Notes: a model not told the origin generated them from the letters alone. A DNA stretch of 64,000 nucleotides from Arthrobacter celericrescens (GCF_003614925.1 NZ_QYLP01000090.1:78708-142707), one strand, 5' to 3'. Counted from the first letter of the stretch, positions 8,285 through 18,078 are shown. A program made the numbers and translations.

Positions 8285-9331
8285 CTACCGGGCGGCACCC
8301 GCGCACGGAGCCGTGGATTCGCGCACCACCAGGTGCGTTGCGAGTTCCACGCGGCGCGAATCCAGGGTGTCACCGCGCATCTGGCGCAGCACGAAGCGCA
8401 GAGCGGCGCGGCCCATTTCCTGCAGCGGCTGGGACACGGAGGTCAACGGCGGCACGGACTCTTCGGCCTGGTATGTTCCGTCGAATCCCACCACGCTCAT
8501 GTCCTCGGGGATGCGGACCTGCTGTCGGCGCGCCTCGGCCAGGACGCCCAGCGCGATGCTGTCGCTCGCCGCAAAAATGGCGGTGGGGCGTTTTTCAAGC
8601 TGGAGCAGCGCCTTCATGCCCGCCACTCCGTGTTCGGGACGGAAGGCCCCCGAGAGGATGTAGTTGTCCTCAACCTGCACACCCTCGGCCATGAGCGCGG
8701 CCATGTAGCCGTGAAGCCTGGCCTGGTTGCATTCCGCGGCCTCCGGACCGCCGAGGAAGGCGATCCGCCGGTGCCCCAGGCCCAGCAGGTGGGTAGTCGC
8801 GGCCTTGCCGCCCGCCCAGTTGCTGGCGCCGACGCTGACCACGTCGCCCTGGGGAGGGTTGAGCGGGTCGATGACGACGATCGGAATGTCGCGGCGGAGG
8901 AACGGCTCCAGTTGCGCCGAACTGAAGGCCGACGTCACCACGATCATGCCGCTGCGGCCCTCGTCGACAATCCGCTGCGCCCGCTGCTCGGGGCTGAGGG
9001 GCGAGGCCCCCTGCACGCCCGTGACGTTAAGGAGGACCTCGACGCCGGACGCGGCCGCGTGCTCCAGCACGCCGTTCAGCACCTCGACGCCGTAGGCGGA
9101 GTTCAGGCTGTCGAGGACCATTTCCACCACGGGCCGCCGCCAGGCAATGTTCTTCCGCTGCAGGGGCGACTTGTAGCCGGAGCGCTCCAGGGCCGTAAGA
9201 ACCTTGGCCCGCGTCTCCGCGGCAACGTCTTCCCGGCCGTTCACCACCTTCGAGACGGTGGGTGCGGAAACGCCCGCTTCACGGGCAATTGCGGCCAACG
9301 TCAACTTGGCTGGGCGTTCGCTGCCGGCCAT
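8285..9331 (-). CDS. LacI family transcriptional regulator
   Basis: A 348-residue repressor with an N-terminal LacI helix-turn-helix (TLAAIAREAGVSAPTVSKVVNG, residues 10-31) and a periplasmic-binding-like sugar sensor domain (about 65-340). The ATG at 9331 follows AGGTG; a longer frame upstream would run through the operator. It is divergent from the sugar ABC transporter. Two nearly identical palindromes, CGAAACATTTCG just upstream of this gene and CGAAATATTTCG before the transporter, are its likely binding sites. It should therefore repress both itself and the transporter operon until the transported sugar or a derivative is bound. The effector is unknown. Confidence 0.93.
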   Translation of the reverse strand: MAGSERPAKLTLAAIAREAGVSAPTVSKVVNGREDVAAETRAKVLTALERSGYKSPLQRKNIAWRRPVVEMVLDSLNSAYGVEVLNGVLEHAAASGVEVLLNVTGVQGASPLSPEQRAQRIVDEGRSGMIVVTSAFSSAQLEPFLRRDIPIVVIDPLNPPQGDVVSVGASNWAGGKAATTHLLGLGHRRIAFLGGPEAAECNQARLHGYMAALMAEGVQVEDNYILSGAFRPEHGVAGMKALLQLEKRPTAIFAASDSIALGVLAEARRQQVRIPEDMSVVGFDGTYQAEESVPPLTSVSQPLQEMGRAALRFVLRQMRGDTLDSRRVELATHLVVRESTAPCAGAAR

Positions 9332-9348
9332 GCACACCTCAACTCTTT

Positions 9349-9360
9349 CGAAACATTTCG
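9349..9360. promoter_or_regulatory. LacI-family operator, copy 1
   Basis: CGAAACATTTCG lies 17 bases upstream of the lacI-type start, where bound protein would block its transcription. It differs from copy 2 at one base. Confidence 0.7.
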
Positions 9361-9486
9361 CTGGCACAAGTGTGTGTTCAGCCGCCCGCGAAGTCAACCG
9401 GGATTTCGTAAACGTTGTGAACTTTATGGCGCCAGGCCCTTGACCGTGACTCAGGCCACAGTTAGATTTGCTTCACGGACCGAAAA

Positions 9487-9505
9487 TACTATCGAAATAT
9501 TTCGA
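9487..9505. promoter_or_regulatory. -10 element and LacI operator of the sugar importer operon
   Basis: A -10-like TACTAT (9487-9492) runs directly into the perfect 14-base palindrome TCGAAATATTTCGA (9492-9505), so bound repressor would cover the transcription start. No convincing -35 was found. Confidence 0.7.
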
Positions 9506-9610
9506 ACCGAGATGTGTTCCGTGTCAACGGCAGCGTGGCCTCCCCCCGACGGCCGGACTCCCGAAACCAACAGCCGGGCAATCAGCGTCGAGCCCGAAGG
9601 ACGAATGGAA

Positions 9611-10936
9611 ATGCAAATGGTAAAACTCACGTTGCGTTCAGCAGCGATCGCCGCCACTGCCGCGGCAGTCTCGATCTCCCTGGCGGCCTGCGGATCCAGC
9701 GGGCCTGCGGGTTCGGCGGCCAGCGCCGATTCGGCGACGATGTGGGGACTGACGGGCGGCAACCAGCCCGTGCTCCAGAAGTCGGTGGACGCTTGGAACA
9801 AGGCCCACCCTGAAGAGTCCATCAAGCTCGACTTCTTCGCGAACGATGCGTACAAGACCAAGGTGCGCACCGCCGTCGGCGCCGGGCAGGGACCCACCTT
9901 CATCTACGGTTGGGGCGGCGGCGTCCTGAAGTCGTACGTGGACGCCGGCCAGGTGGCCGACCTGTCCGACTTCGTCAAGGACAACCCCGAGGTCAAGAGC
10001 CGCTACCTGCCCTCCGTGCTTAAGAACGGCACGATCGACGGAAAGACCTACGCCCTGCCGAACAACAACGTGCAGCCCGTGGTCCTGTACTACAACAAGG
10101 AAGTCTTCGACAAGATCGGCGCCGAGGCCCCCAAGACCTGGGACGAGCTCATGGCGCTGGTGCCGAAGTTCAAGGCCGCCGGAGTGGCCCCGTTCTCGCT
10201 GGGTGGCCAGTCCAAGTGGCCGGACCTGATGTGGCTTGAATACCTGGTGGAGCGCATCGGCGGCCCCGAGGTGTTCGCCAACATCGCCGCCAACAAGCCC
10301 GGTGCCTGGTCCGACCCCGCCGTCAAGGAAGCCCTCACCAAGATCCAGGAACTGGTGGACGCCGGCGGTTTCATCAACGGATTCTCCTCCATTGCCGCGG
10401 ACAGCAACGCAGACCAGGCCCTCCTCTACACCGGGAAGGCCGCCATGATCCTGCAGGGCGGCTGGATCTACCAGGGCCTGAAGAAGGATGCCGCGGACTT
10501 CGTCTCGAGCGGCAAGCTGGGTTACACCACCTTCCCGACGGTCGAGGGCGGCAAGGGCGATCCCGCCAATGTGGTGGGCAATCCGTCCAATTTCTGGTCG
10601 ATCTCGTCCAAGGCCACGGACAGCCAGAAGAAGGCCGCCCTCGAATACGTCAAGAGCGGCATGTTCACCGACGCCGACACCCAGGCGCTCATCGATTCCG
10701 GAGCCGTCCCGGTTACCACGGGCATCGAAGACAAGCTCGCGGCCTCGCCGGACAAGGACTTCCTGAGCTACGTCTACGGCATGGCCAAGAATGCGCCGAG
10801 CTTCACCCTCTCCTGGGACCAGGCCCTCAGCCCCGCACAGGGCGACGCCATGCTGGCGAACCTGGACCAGATCTTCCTCAAGAAGATCACCCCCGAGCAG
10901 TTCGTCACCACGATGAACGCGACGATCGGAAAGTAG
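9611..10936 (+). CDS. Carbohydrate ABC transporter substrate-binding lipoprotein
   Basis: A roughly 441-residue extracytoplasmic solute-binding protein (family 1) that captures a sugar for import. The signal peptide ends in a lipobox (SLAAC), so the mature protein is lipid-anchored at the membrane. The mature part shows the family pattern, including DLSDFVKDNPEV and YALPNNNVQPVVLYYNKEVFDKIG. Three in-frame ATGs lie close together (9605, 9611, 9617); GAAGGA at 9596-9601 gives the best spacing to 9611. It is followed within three bases by the first permease. Its ligand cannot be read from sequence; the neighbouring oxidoreductases and isomerase suggest an unusual or oxidised sugar. Confidence 0.93.
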   Translation: MQMVKLTLRSAAIAATAAAVSISLAACGSSGPAGSAASADSATMWGLTGGNQPVLQKSVDAWNKAHPEESIKLDFFANDAYKTKVRTAVGAGQGPTFIYGWGGGVLKSYVDAGQVADLSDFVKDNPEVKSRYLPSVLKNGTIDGKTYALPNNNVQPVVLYYNKEVFDKIGAEAPKTWDELMALVPKFKAAGVAPFSLGGQSKWPDLMWLEYLVERIGGPEVFANIAANKPGAWSDPAVKEALTKIQELVDAGGFINGFSSIAADSNADQALLYTGKAAMILQGGWIYQGLKKDAADFVSSGKLGYTTFPTVEGGKGDPANVVGNPSNFWSISSKATDSQKKAALEYVKSGMFTDADTQALIDSGAVPVTTGIEDKLAASPDKDFLSYVYGMAKNAPSFTLSWDQALSPAQGDAMLANLDQIFLKKITPEQFVTTMNATIGK

Positions 10937-10938
10937 CA

Positions 10939-11838
10939 GTGTCTGTCTCAACCGGTTCCCGGCGGGTCCTCGAAAAGGGCCCGTCGGGGTGGCTGGCCGC
11001 TCCGGCCCTGTTCTTGTTCCTGCTGTTCGCCATCATCCCGTTGGCCGGCGTCTTCTTCCTCAGCTTCACCGCATGGGACGGGCTGGGCGAGATCAAGCTG
11101 GACGGCCTGTCGAGCTGGACCACCGTGCTGACCGACCCGGTCACCGGGAACGCATTGTGGGTCACCGCCAAGATCATGTTCTTCTCGTTCGTGGTCCAGG
11201 CGCCCATCAGCCTCCTGCTCGGCGTCTTCACGTCCGCTTCCCAGAAATACCGCGCGGTCCTCGCGGTCCTGTACTTCGTTCCGCTGCTGCTCTCCTCGGC
11301 CGCCGTGGCCATCGCGTACAAGGCCCTTCTGGACCCGAACTTCGGCCTCGGCCCGGGGCTGGGCGTTCCGTTCCTGGCGCAGGATTGGCTTGGCAACTCG
11401 GACCTGGTGCTGTTCGTGGTGGTCTTCGTGATCGCCTGGCAGTTCGTCCCGTTCCACACACTCATCTACCAAGGCGGCGTGCGGCAGATTCCGGCGTCGC
11501 TCTACGAGGCGGCCCAGATCGACGGCGCCGGGCGGGTCCAGCAGTTCTTCGCCATCACCTTGCCGCAGCTGAAGTACACCATCATCACGTCCTCCACCCT
11601 CATGGTGGTCGGCTCGCTGGCCTACTTCGACCTCATCTTCGTCCTCACCGGCGGCGGCCCCGGCTACTCCACCCGGCTGCTTCCGCTGCACATGTACCTG
11701 ACCGGCTTCAAAGCCAACGACATGGGGGCCGCCAGCGCCCTCGGCGTGATCCTCGTGGTGATCGGCCTGGTGCTGGCCCTGGTCCTGCAACGCCTCGGCG
11801 GCAAGAACCGCAACGCAAGCCAATTGGAAGGTGCCTGA
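10939..11838 (+). CDS. Sugar ABC transporter permease (MalF type)
   Basis: A 299-residue inner-membrane permease with six predicted helices. The cytoplasmic EAA loop that contacts the ATPase is visible as YEAAQIDGAG followed by FFAITLPQLKY. It starts at a GTG two bases after the binding-protein stop and ends inside the start of the second permease (one-base overlap), so the three genes are co-transcribed and probably translationally coupled. It forms the heterodimeric channel with the next gene. No ATP-binding subunit is encoded in the cluster; a shared MsiK-type ATPase from elsewhere is expected, as in other actinobacterial sugar importers. Confidence 0.93.
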   Translation: MSVSTGSRRVLEKGPSGWLAAPALFLFLLFAIIPLAGVFFLSFTAWDGLGEIKLDGLSSWTTVLTDPVTGNALWVTAKIMFFSFVVQAPISLLLGVFTSASQKYRAVLAVLYFVPLLLSSAAVAIAYKALLDPNFGLGPGLGVPFLAQDWLGNSDLVLFVVVFVIAWQFVPFHTLIYQGGVRQIPASLYEAAQIDGAGRVQQFFAITLPQLKYTIITSSTLMVVGSLAYFDLIFVLTGGGPGYSTRLLPLHMYLTGFKANDMGAASALGVILVVIGLVLALVLQRLGGKNRNASQLEGA

Positions 11839-12740
11839 TGGCTTCCACAACCCAGCTCCCCGTTCCCCCGGCAACCCGGGTGGCGCCGAACCGCAAGCCC
11901 GTCCAGCGGAGCAAGGGCCCGGGCCGCTCCCGCCCGAACTTCCTCGGCGGGCTGGGCGGCTGGCTGTGGCTGGCCATCATCATCGTCCCCATCTACTACG
12001 TGGTGGTCACGAGCCTGAAGAACCAGGCCGGATTCTTCACCTCCAACCCGATGATGCCGCCCACCGAGCCCACCTTGGACAACTACAAACTGGTCCTCGA
12101 AAACGACTTCGCGATGTATTTCGCGAACAGCCTGGTGGTCACCGTGGGCAGCGTGGTGCCCGCGCTCCTGGTCTCCTTCATGGCCGCCTACGCGATCGTC
12201 CGCGGCAAGTCCCGATTCCTCGGCTGGACGAACCGGCTCTTCCTCCTGGGCCTGGCCATTCCGCTGCACGCCACGATCATTCCGATCTATTGGATGATCA
12301 CCAAGGCCCACCTCTACGACACCCTGCTGGCGCTGATGCTCCCGTCGATCGCGTTCGCCATTCCCATCTCCGTGCTGATCCTGAGCAACTTCATGCGCGA
12401 CGTCCCGAACGAACTGTTCGAGTCGATGCGCCTGGACGGTTGCTCGGACTGGGCCATGATGTGGCGCCTTGCGCTGCCCCTGACCAAGCCGGCCGTGATC
12501 ACCGTGGGCATCTACAACGCACTGCACGTCTGGAACGGCTTCCTCTTCCCGCTCATCCTCACCCAAAGCCCGTCCACCCGCGTCCTGCCGCTGTCCCTGT
12601 GGACGTTCCAGGGCGAGTTCAGCGTCAACATTCCGGCGGTGCTGGCCTCGGTGGTGCTCGCCACCCTGCCGTTGCTGGTCATCTACGTGGTGGCCCGCCG
12701 CCAGCTCATCAGCGGGCTCACGGCCGGCTTCAGCAAATAG
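11838..12740 (+). CDS. Sugar ABC transporter permease (MalG type)
   Basis: A 300-residue second permease. After a basic, proline-rich N-terminus of about 35 residues come six membrane helices. The EAA-type loop reads FESMRLDGCSDWAMMWRLALPL, split by the usual D-G. The protein ends in GLTAGFSK, a typical MalG-type C-terminus. The ATG overlaps the previous stop by one base. With the preceding permease and binding protein it makes an importer that lacks only its ATPase. The next gene, an oxidoreductase, starts 12 bases later and belongs to the same operon. Confidence 0.93.
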   Translation: MASTTQLPVPPATRVAPNRKPVQRSKGPGRSRPNFLGGLGGWLWLAIIIVPIYYVVVTSLKNQAGFFTSNPMMPPTEPTLDNYKLVLENDFAMYFANSLVVTVGSVVPALLVSFMAAYAIVRGKSRFLGWTNRLFLLGLAIPLHATIIPIYWMITKAHLYDTLLALMLPSIAFAIPISVLILSNFMRDVPNELFESMRLDGCSDWAMMWRLALPLTKPAVITVGIYNALHVWNGFLFPLILTQSPSTRVLPLSLWTFQGEFSVNIPAVLASVVLATLPLLVIYVVARRQLISGLTAGFSK

Positions 12741-12752
12741 AAAGGTCTCCCT

Positions 12753-13985
12753 ATGACAAGCACGACGCCCCTGCGCGTGGGCATGGTGGGGTACGCGTTC
12801 ATGGGCGCCGCCCATTCCCATGCCTGGCGCACCGCGCCGAGGTTCTTTGATCTGCCGCTCGCCCCGGAGCTGACCGCCCTGTGCGGAAGGAACGACGACG
12901 GCGTCCGGGCCGCCGCTGCCAAGCTCGGCTGGGGATCCGTGGAGACTGACTGGCGGCGCCTGATCGAGCGCGACGACATCGACCTGATTGATATATGCAC
13001 TCCCGGGAATACCCACGCGGAGATCGCCATCGCGGCCCTTGAAGCCGGGAAGCACGTCCTGTGCGAGAAGCCGCTGGCGAACTCCGTGGCAGAAGCCGAA
13101 CGCATGACCGCTGCCGCCCGGGCCGCCGCGGAACGCGGCGTGTTTTCGATGTGCGGCTTCTCTTACCGCCGCACCCCTGCGCTGGCCTTGGCCAGGCGGA
13201 TGGTCGCCGAAGGCAGGCTCGGGCAGATCCGCCACGTGCGGGCCCAGTACCTGCAGGACTGGCTCTCCGACGAGAACGCGCCCATGACCTGGCGCCTGGA
13301 CAAGGCCAAGTCCGGGTCCGGTTCCCTCGGCGACATCGGAGCCCACAGCATCGACGCCGCGCAGTGGGTCACCGGGCAGAACATCACCGGCGTCTCCGCC
13401 CTGCTCGAAACCTTCGTCCACGAGCGTCCCCTCGCCGGTGACCTCGTGGGCCTCGGCGGGCACGGCGACACGGACGCCGATGCGCCGCGCGGGGCCGTCA
13501 CCGTGGATGACGCGGCTATCTTCAGCGCACGCTTCGACGGCGGAACAGTCGACGGCGGAATGTTCGACGGCGGCGCTGCCGCACCGGGCGCCGTCGGGGT
13601 GTTCGAAGCGACCCGCTTCGCGCTGGGACGCAAGAACGCGATGCGCCTGGAGGTCAACGGCACCCTCGGCTCGCTCGCGTTCGACTTCGAGGACATGAAC
13701 GTGCTGTCCGTCTACGACGCCGCACAGTCCCCCGACGCCGGATTCCGGCGGATCTTCGTCACCGAACCCGAACACCCGTACGTCGGCAACTGGTGGCCCA
13801 CCGGCCACGGCCTGGGCTACGAGCACGGCTTCACCCACCAGGTGGTGGACCTCGTGGCTGCGATCGGGGCGGGGACCCAGCCAACGCCGTCGTTCGCCGA
13901 CGCCCTGCAGGTGCAGCGCGTCCTGGAAGCCGTCGAAACCAGCGCCCTCGAAGAGAGCCGCTGGACCAAAGTTGAGGGAGCCTGA
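12753..13985 (+). CDS. Gfo/Idh/MocA family oxidoreductase
   Basis: A 410-residue NAD(P)-dependent sugar dehydrogenase-type protein. The Rossmann motif is near the N-terminus ([10 protein letters not shown]), the conserved EKPLANS with catalytic lysine lies near residue 101, and a C-terminal alpha/beta domain follows. Family members oxidise or reduce hydroxyl groups of sugars, inositols and related compounds. AAAGG precedes the ATG. It is the fourth gene of the importer operon and is followed one base later by a sugar isomerase-like protein, so the pair probably acts in sequence on the imported sugar. A second member of the same family closes the operon at 15737. The substrate is unknown. Confidence 0.9.
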   Translation: MTSTTPLRVGMVGYAFMGAAHSHAWRTAPRFFDLPLAPELTALCGRNDDGVRAAAAKLGWGSVETDWRRLIERDDIDLIDICTPGNTHAEIAIAALEAGKHVLCEKPLANSVAEAERMTAAARAAAERGVFSMCGFSYRRTPALALARRMVAEGRLGQIRHVRAQYLQDWLSDENAPMTWRLDKAKSGSGSLGDIGAHSIDAAQWVTGQNITGVSALLETFVHERPLAGDLVGLGGHGDTDADAPRGAVTVDDAAIFSARFDGGTVDGGMFDGGAAAPGAVGVFEATRFALGRKNAMRLEVNGTLGSLAFDFEDMNVLSVYDAAQSPDAGFRRIFVTEPEHPYVGNWWPTGHGLGYEHGFTHQVVDLVAAIGAGTQPTPSFADALQVQRVLEAVETSALEESRWTKVEGA

Positions 13986-13986
13986 C

Positions 13987-14994
13987 ATGGCACGAGCGAT
14001 CACCCTGTTCACCGGCCAGTGGGCCGACCTGCCCTTCGAAGACGTCGCACGGCTCGCCGGGGAGTGGGGCTTCGACGGGCTCGAGATCGCCTGCTGGGGC
14101 GACCACCTCGACCCCGTCCGCGCAGCCACCGACGACGCCTACGTCCAGGACCGGCTGGATATCCTCAAACGCAACGGGCTGGAGGTCTTCGCGATCGCCA
14201 ACCACCTCACGGGCCAGGCAGTGTGCGATGACCCGATCGATGAGCGGCACCGGGACATCCTCCCGGAGCAAGTGTGGGGCGACGGCGACGCCGAAGGCGT
14301 GCGGCAGCGCGCGGCGGAGACGATGAAGGCCACCGCGCGGGCCGCCTCACGTCTCGGCGTCCGGACTGTCACCGGGTTCACCGGATCCTCGATCTGGAAG
14401 GCCGTGGCCATGTTCCCGCCGGCGTCGACGGGAATGATCGAGCGGGGCTACCAGGATTTCGCGGACCGCTGGAACCCGATCCTGGATGTGTTCGACGAGG
14501 AGGGAGTCCGCTTCGCGCTGGAAGTCCATCCGTCCGAGATCGCCTACGACTACTGGACCGCCAAGCGGACCCTGGAAGCGATCGGCCACCGGGAGGCCTT
14601 CGGGCTGAACTTCGACCCCTCGCACTTCATCTGGCAGGACCTGGACCCGGTGATGTTCCTCCAGGACTTCGCGGACAAGATCTTCCACGTGCACGTCAAG
14701 GAATCCGTGCGGCAGCTCAACGGCCGCAACGGCCGGCTCGGCTCGCACCTGCCGTGGGCGGATCCCCGCCGCGGCTGGGACTTCGTCACCGCCGGGCACG
14801 GCGACGTGAACTGGGAACCGATCTTCCGCACCCTGAATGCGATCGGCTATGAGGGACCCGCCAGCGTCGAATGGGAGGACGCCGGCATGGACCGCCTCAT
14901 CGGCGCCCCGCAGTCCCTCGCCATGGTGAAGGAACTCGCCCGCATCGCACCGCCCGCCGCGGCGTTCGACGCCGCCTTCAGCAGCAGCCGGTGA
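13987..14994 (+). CDS. Sugar phosphate isomerase/epimerase (xylose isomerase-like TIM barrel)
   Basis: A 335-residue TIM-barrel protein of the AP-endonuclease family 2 / sugar isomerase class. Likely metal-ligand motifs are visible: [25 protein letters not shown] and FHVHVKES, with SVEWED near the C-terminus. These enzymes isomerise or epimerise keto-sugars, or open oxidised intermediates made by Gfo/Idh/MocA partners. GAGGGAG precedes the ATG at 13987; an upstream in-frame ATG at 13972 lies within the previous gene and is less likely. The position between two oxidoreductases supports a catabolic role on the imported sugar. Confidence 0.88.
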   Translation: MARAITLFTGQWADLPFEDVARLAGEWGFDGLEIACWGDHLDPVRAATDDAYVQDRLDILKRNGLEVFAIANHLTGQAVCDDPIDERHRDILPEQVWGDGDAEGVRQRAAETMKATARAASRLGVRTVTGFTGSSIWKAVAMFPPASTGMIERGYQDFADRWNPILDVFDEEGVRFALEVHPSEIAYDYWTAKRTLEAIGHREAFGLNFDPSHFIWQDLDPVMFLQDFADKIFHVHVKESVRQLNGRNGRLGSHLPWADPRRGWDFVTAGHGDVNWEPIFRTLNAIGYEGPASVEWEDAGMDRLIGAPQSLAMVKELARIAPPAAAFDAAFSSSR

Positions 14995-15053
14995 CGGCCG
15001 CACCGCAGCCGCGGGGCCGCCGTCGTACCTCACTTTCAAAAGCAAAGGAAACC

Positions 15054-15752
15054 ATGACTGACACAAAGACCGCCCTGGTGGTGCGCGGCGGCTGGGACGG
15101 CCACCAGCCCACCGAGGCCACCGAACTGTTCATTCCATTCCTGAAAGAGAATGGCTACGAAGTGCGGGTGGAGGAATCCCCCAAGGTATATGCCGATACG
15201 GAATACATGGCCGGGGTGGACCTGATCGTGCAGTGCGTGACGATGTCCACCATCGAGAAGGACGAGTTCGAAGGCCTGCGCACCGCCGTCGAGAACGGCA
15301 CCGGCCTGGCCGGCTGGCACGGCGGGATCGCCGATTCCTACCGGAACACCTCGGACTACTTGCACATGATCGGCGGCCAGTTCGCCTGCCACCCCGGCAA
15401 GCACCCGGACGAACGCACCGGCGGGATGTCGGACAACTACGTGCCGCACACGGTGAACATGCTCCCGGCAGCGGCGAACCACCCCATCACCGAAGGCATC
15501 GGCGACTTCGAACTGGTCACCGAACAGTACTGGGTCCTCGCCGACGACTACATCGACGTCCTCGCCACCACCACCCAGAAAGTCCGGGACTGGGACCAGT
15601 GGAACCGCGAAGTCACCTCCCCCGCGATCTGGACCCGGCAATGGGCCAAGGGCCGGATCTTTGTCGCCACCCCCGGACACCGCGTGGAAATCCTCCAGGA
15701 CGCCAACGTCCGCACGATCATCGAAAGGGGCATGCTATGGGCAAGCCGCTGA
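15054..15752 (+). CDS. ThuA domain protein (trehalose utilisation-like)
   Basis: A 232-residue ThuA family protein with a class I glutamine-amidotransferase-like fold. Features include an N-terminal ALVVRGGWDGHQP strand-loop, GLAGWHGGIADSY with the conserved histidine, and FACHPGKHP. ThuA and ThuB (a Gfo/Idh/MocA protein) act together in trehalose and other disaccharide catabolism in rhizobia, probably by way of 3-keto sugars. Here the ThuA gene overlaps the next Gfo/Idh/MocA gene by 16 bases, the same pairing. AAAGGA precedes the ATG. The link to trehalose itself is inference; maltose, palatinose or another disaccharide is equally possible. Confidence 0.88.
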   Translation: MTDTKTALVVRGGWDGHQPTEATELFIPFLKENGYEVRVEESPKVYADTEYMAGVDLIVQCVTMSTIEKDEFEGLRTAVENGTGLAGWHGGIADSYRNTSDYLHMIGGQFACHPGKHPDERTGGMSDNYVPHTVNMLPAAANHPITEGIGDFELVTEQYWVLADDYIDVLATTTQKVRDWDQWNREVTSPAIWTRQWAKGRIFVATPGHRVEILQDANVRTIIERGMLWASR

Positions 15753-16882
15753 ACACAGGCAAGCCGCTAAAGGTCGGAATCATCGGCTGCGGCGCCATCA
15801 TCGCCCAGTACCTCACGAACTTCCGCCGGCTCGACGCCATCGAACTGGTCGCCGTCGCCGACCTGGACTTTGCCCGGGCGCAGGCGGTGGCCGATTCGTA
15901 CGAAGGCGTCCGCGCCCTGTCCGTGGACGAGCTCCTGGCGGCGGACGACGTCGAACTCGTCCTGAACCTGACCATCCCGGCGGCGCACGGGCCGATCGCG
16001 CTGCAGGCGATCGCCGCTGGAAAGAGCGTGTACGGGGAGAAGCCGCTTGCGGCGACCACCGCGGAGGCCCGGCGGGTCCTCGACGCCGCGCGGGAGGCCG
16101 GCGTCGTGGTCGGCTGCGCGCCCGACACCGTGCTCGGCACCGGGATCCAGACTGCCCGGAAGGCGATCGACGACGGACTGATCGGTTCCCCGATCTCGGC
16201 CACCGCCACCATGGTCACCCCGGGGCACGAGCGCTGGCACCCGAACCCGGACTTCTATTACCAGCCCGGCGGCGGGCCCCTGCTGGACATGGGCCCGTAT
16301 TACGTCAGCGCCCTGGTCACGCTGCTCGGCCCGGTGGTTTCGGTGGTCGGCGCGGCAAGCCACACCCGCCCGGAACGCGTGATCGGCTCGGGCCCGCGGG
16401 AGGGCGAGGTGATCCCGGTGGGCATCGATTCGCACGTCACCGGCGTCCTGGTCCACGCCTCCGGAGCCCTGTCCACGCTGTTCATGAGCTTCGACGCGGT
16501 CAAGTCGAAGTCGGCCAACATCGAGGTCCACGGCTCGCTCGGCACCCTCGCTGTGCCGGATCCGAACCATTTCGACGGCGACGTGGAGCTTTTCGCACTC
16601 GGCGCCGACACCTGGCAGACCCTTCCCGTCTCGGCGGGCTACCTCGACTCGGGCCGCGGCTTCGGCATCGCCGACCTCGCCGCGACGCCCGCCGGATCGG
16701 AGCCGCGCGCGGGCGGCCAACTGGCCTTCCACGCGCTCGAGGTCATGGAATCGGTGCTCGCCTCCGCACACAGCGGAGCGGCGGTGGCCATCACGAGCAC
16801 GGTGGCGCGGCCGGAGCCGGTGGAGTTGGCAGCGCTCGCGGCCGGGGTTCCCGTTGGCGGCGGTCAGGAAATCAGCTCGTAG
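15737..16882 (+). CDS. Gfo/Idh/MocA family oxidoreductase (ThuB-like position)
   Basis: A 381-residue oxidoreductase with an N-terminal Rossmann motif (VGIIGCGAII), the conserved YGEKPLAAT lysine motif, and a C-terminal domain with the PGGGPLLDMGPYY signature of the family. It is distinct from the copy at 12753. Its ATG lies within the end of the ThuA gene, so the two are probably translationally coupled and act as a ThuA-ThuB-like pair. The C-terminus overlaps the convergent ROK regulator by 19 bases. It is the last gene of the seven-gene operon led by the sugar-binding lipoprotein. The substrate is unknown. Confidence 0.9.
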   Translation: MGKPLNTGKPLKVGIIGCGAIIAQYLTNFRRLDAIELVAVADLDFARAQAVADSYEGVRALSVDELLAADDVELVLNLTIPAAHGPIALQAIAAGKSVYGEKPLAATTAEARRVLDAAREAGVVVGCAPDTVLGTGIQTARKAIDDGLIGSPISATATMVTPGHERWHPNPDFYYQPGGGPLLDMGPYYVSALVTLLGPVVSVVGAASHTRPERVIGSGPREGEVIPVGIDSHVTGVLVHASGALSTLFMSFDAVKSKSANIEVHGSLGTLAVPDPNHFDGDVELFALGADTWQTLPVSAGYLDSGRGFGIADLAATPAGSEPRAGGQLAFHALEVMESVLASAHSGAAVAITSTVARPEPVELAALAAGVPVGGGQEISS

Positions 16883-18078
16883 GGACGCCCGAGGATTCTC
16901 CGCACTGTGGTGGCGGCGGCGCCGACAAGCGCCGCCGTCTGCCCCAGTCCGGAGAACGCCACATTCCCGGCCGGGATGAGTCCGGGCGCATAGCGTTCCA
17001 GGCTCCGGCACAGAGCCGGAGCGATCCAGTCCTCGAGCGCGGCGAAGTGCCCGCCGAGGACCACGGCGGAAATGTTCGCCACCCGAGCCGTCGAAGCCAC
17101 CGCGATTCCGAGATATTGCCCGGCCCGCTCCACGGCTGATACGGCGCCCTCGTCGCCGTCGGCCAGCCGCTCCAGGAGCCGCTCCATCCGGCGGCCCTCC
17201 TGCTCTATGCCGGCCGCGGAATATATGGCGTCCTGGCCGGCGAAGGCCTCAAGGCAGCCGCGCCCTCCGCACGCGCACCGCGGTCCGTCGGGATGCACCA
17301 CCATGTGCCCGATCTCGCCGGCATGTCCCTGCGGGCCGGCGTAAAGCCGGGAATCGATGACCAGGCCGCCGCCTACCCCGACCTCTCCCGAAACGTAGAG
17401 GAAGTCGCTGAAAGTGGCGCCATGGCCGTGCCAGAGTTCGGCGAGCGCTGCGCTGTTCGCCTCGTTCGAGAGCGATACTCCGAACGGCGCGCCCGGCAGG
17501 AGCCCGGGAAGTTCCGTTGAGAGGTCGACGCCGGTCCAGCCCAGGTTGGGGGCGGCGAGCACCATGTTCCGCTCGGCGTCCACGAGTCCCGGAACCGTCA
17601 GTTCCCCGCCAAGAAGTTCGACGCCGGAGGCCGCTGCCGCGATTGCCGCCCGTCCGGTCATCTCCACGAGGAGCGGCAGGAGGTCCGCGGGCGCGCTTCC
17701 GCGGTTGCGGCGTTCGACGCTTTCCTGGAACAACAGGTCCCCGGCGAGGTCCAGCACCCCGACGGCCAGGTGGTCCACGCTGATTTCGGCGGCGAGCGCA
17801 CCACGGGCCGGGTTGAGCACCAGCCCCGTCCCCGGCCGCCCGCGTTCACCGTCCCGGGCAATGCTGTCTTCCCGCACCAGGCCCGCCCCAAGCAGGTCCG
17901 CCACGAGGCTGGAGACCGAGGCCTTGGTCAGTCCGATGTCGGCGGCAAGCCGGGCGCGCGTCACCCCGCCGTTCCTGTGGATTCCGCCAAGGACGAGCGC
18001 CAGGTTCTGCCGGCGGACGTCGCCCACCCGTCCGGCAGCGTGCTTTCCGACTGTTGCGTGCGTCGGTGGATGAGGCAT
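16864..18078 (-). CDS. ROK family transcriptional regulator (XylR-like)
   Basis: A 404-residue repressor with an N-terminal winged helix (about 18-78, NLALVLGGIHRNGGVTRARL) and a ROK sugar-sensing domain. The ROK zinc motif is present as CACGGRGC near residue 270, and the GEVGVGGGLV phosphate-loop-like motif is intact. It lies 108 bases downstream of xylB on the same strand, so xylA-xylB-rok is probably one operon. By analogy with other xylose operons it would act as XylR, repressing xylA until xylose binds. It converges on, and overlaps, the oxidoreductase gene. GGAGG precedes the ATG at 18078. Confidence 0.9.
   Translation of the reverse strand: MPHPPTHATVGKHAAGRVGDVRRQNLALVLGGIHRNGGVTRARLAADIGLTKASVSSLVADLLGAGLVREDSIARDGERGRPGTGLVLNPARGALAAEISVDHLAVGVLDLAGDLLFQESVERRNRGSAPADLLPLLVEMTGRAAIAAAASGVELLGGELTVPGLVDAERNMVLAAPNLGWTGVDLSTELPGLLPGAPFGVSLSNEANSAALAELWHGHGATFSDFLYVSGEVGVGGGLVIDSRLYAGPQGHAGEIGHMVVHPDGPRCACGGRGCLEAFAGQDAIYSAAGIEQEGRRMERLLERLADGDEGAVSAVERAGQYLGIAVASTARVANISAVVLGGHFAALEDWIAPALCRSLERYAPGLIPAGNVAFSGLGQTAALVGAAATTVRRILGRPYELIS

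Noticed and set aside
8198..9610. N-terminal 470 residues of a long frame joined to the sugar-binding protein
   Set aside because: It runs antisense to the LacI gene and through both operators; the binding protein has its own ribosome binding site and signal peptide near 9611.
11664..14129. 821-residue minus-strand open frame
   Set aside because: It is antisense to the permease, oxidoreductase and isomerase genes, which have clear families; a high-GC shadow frame.
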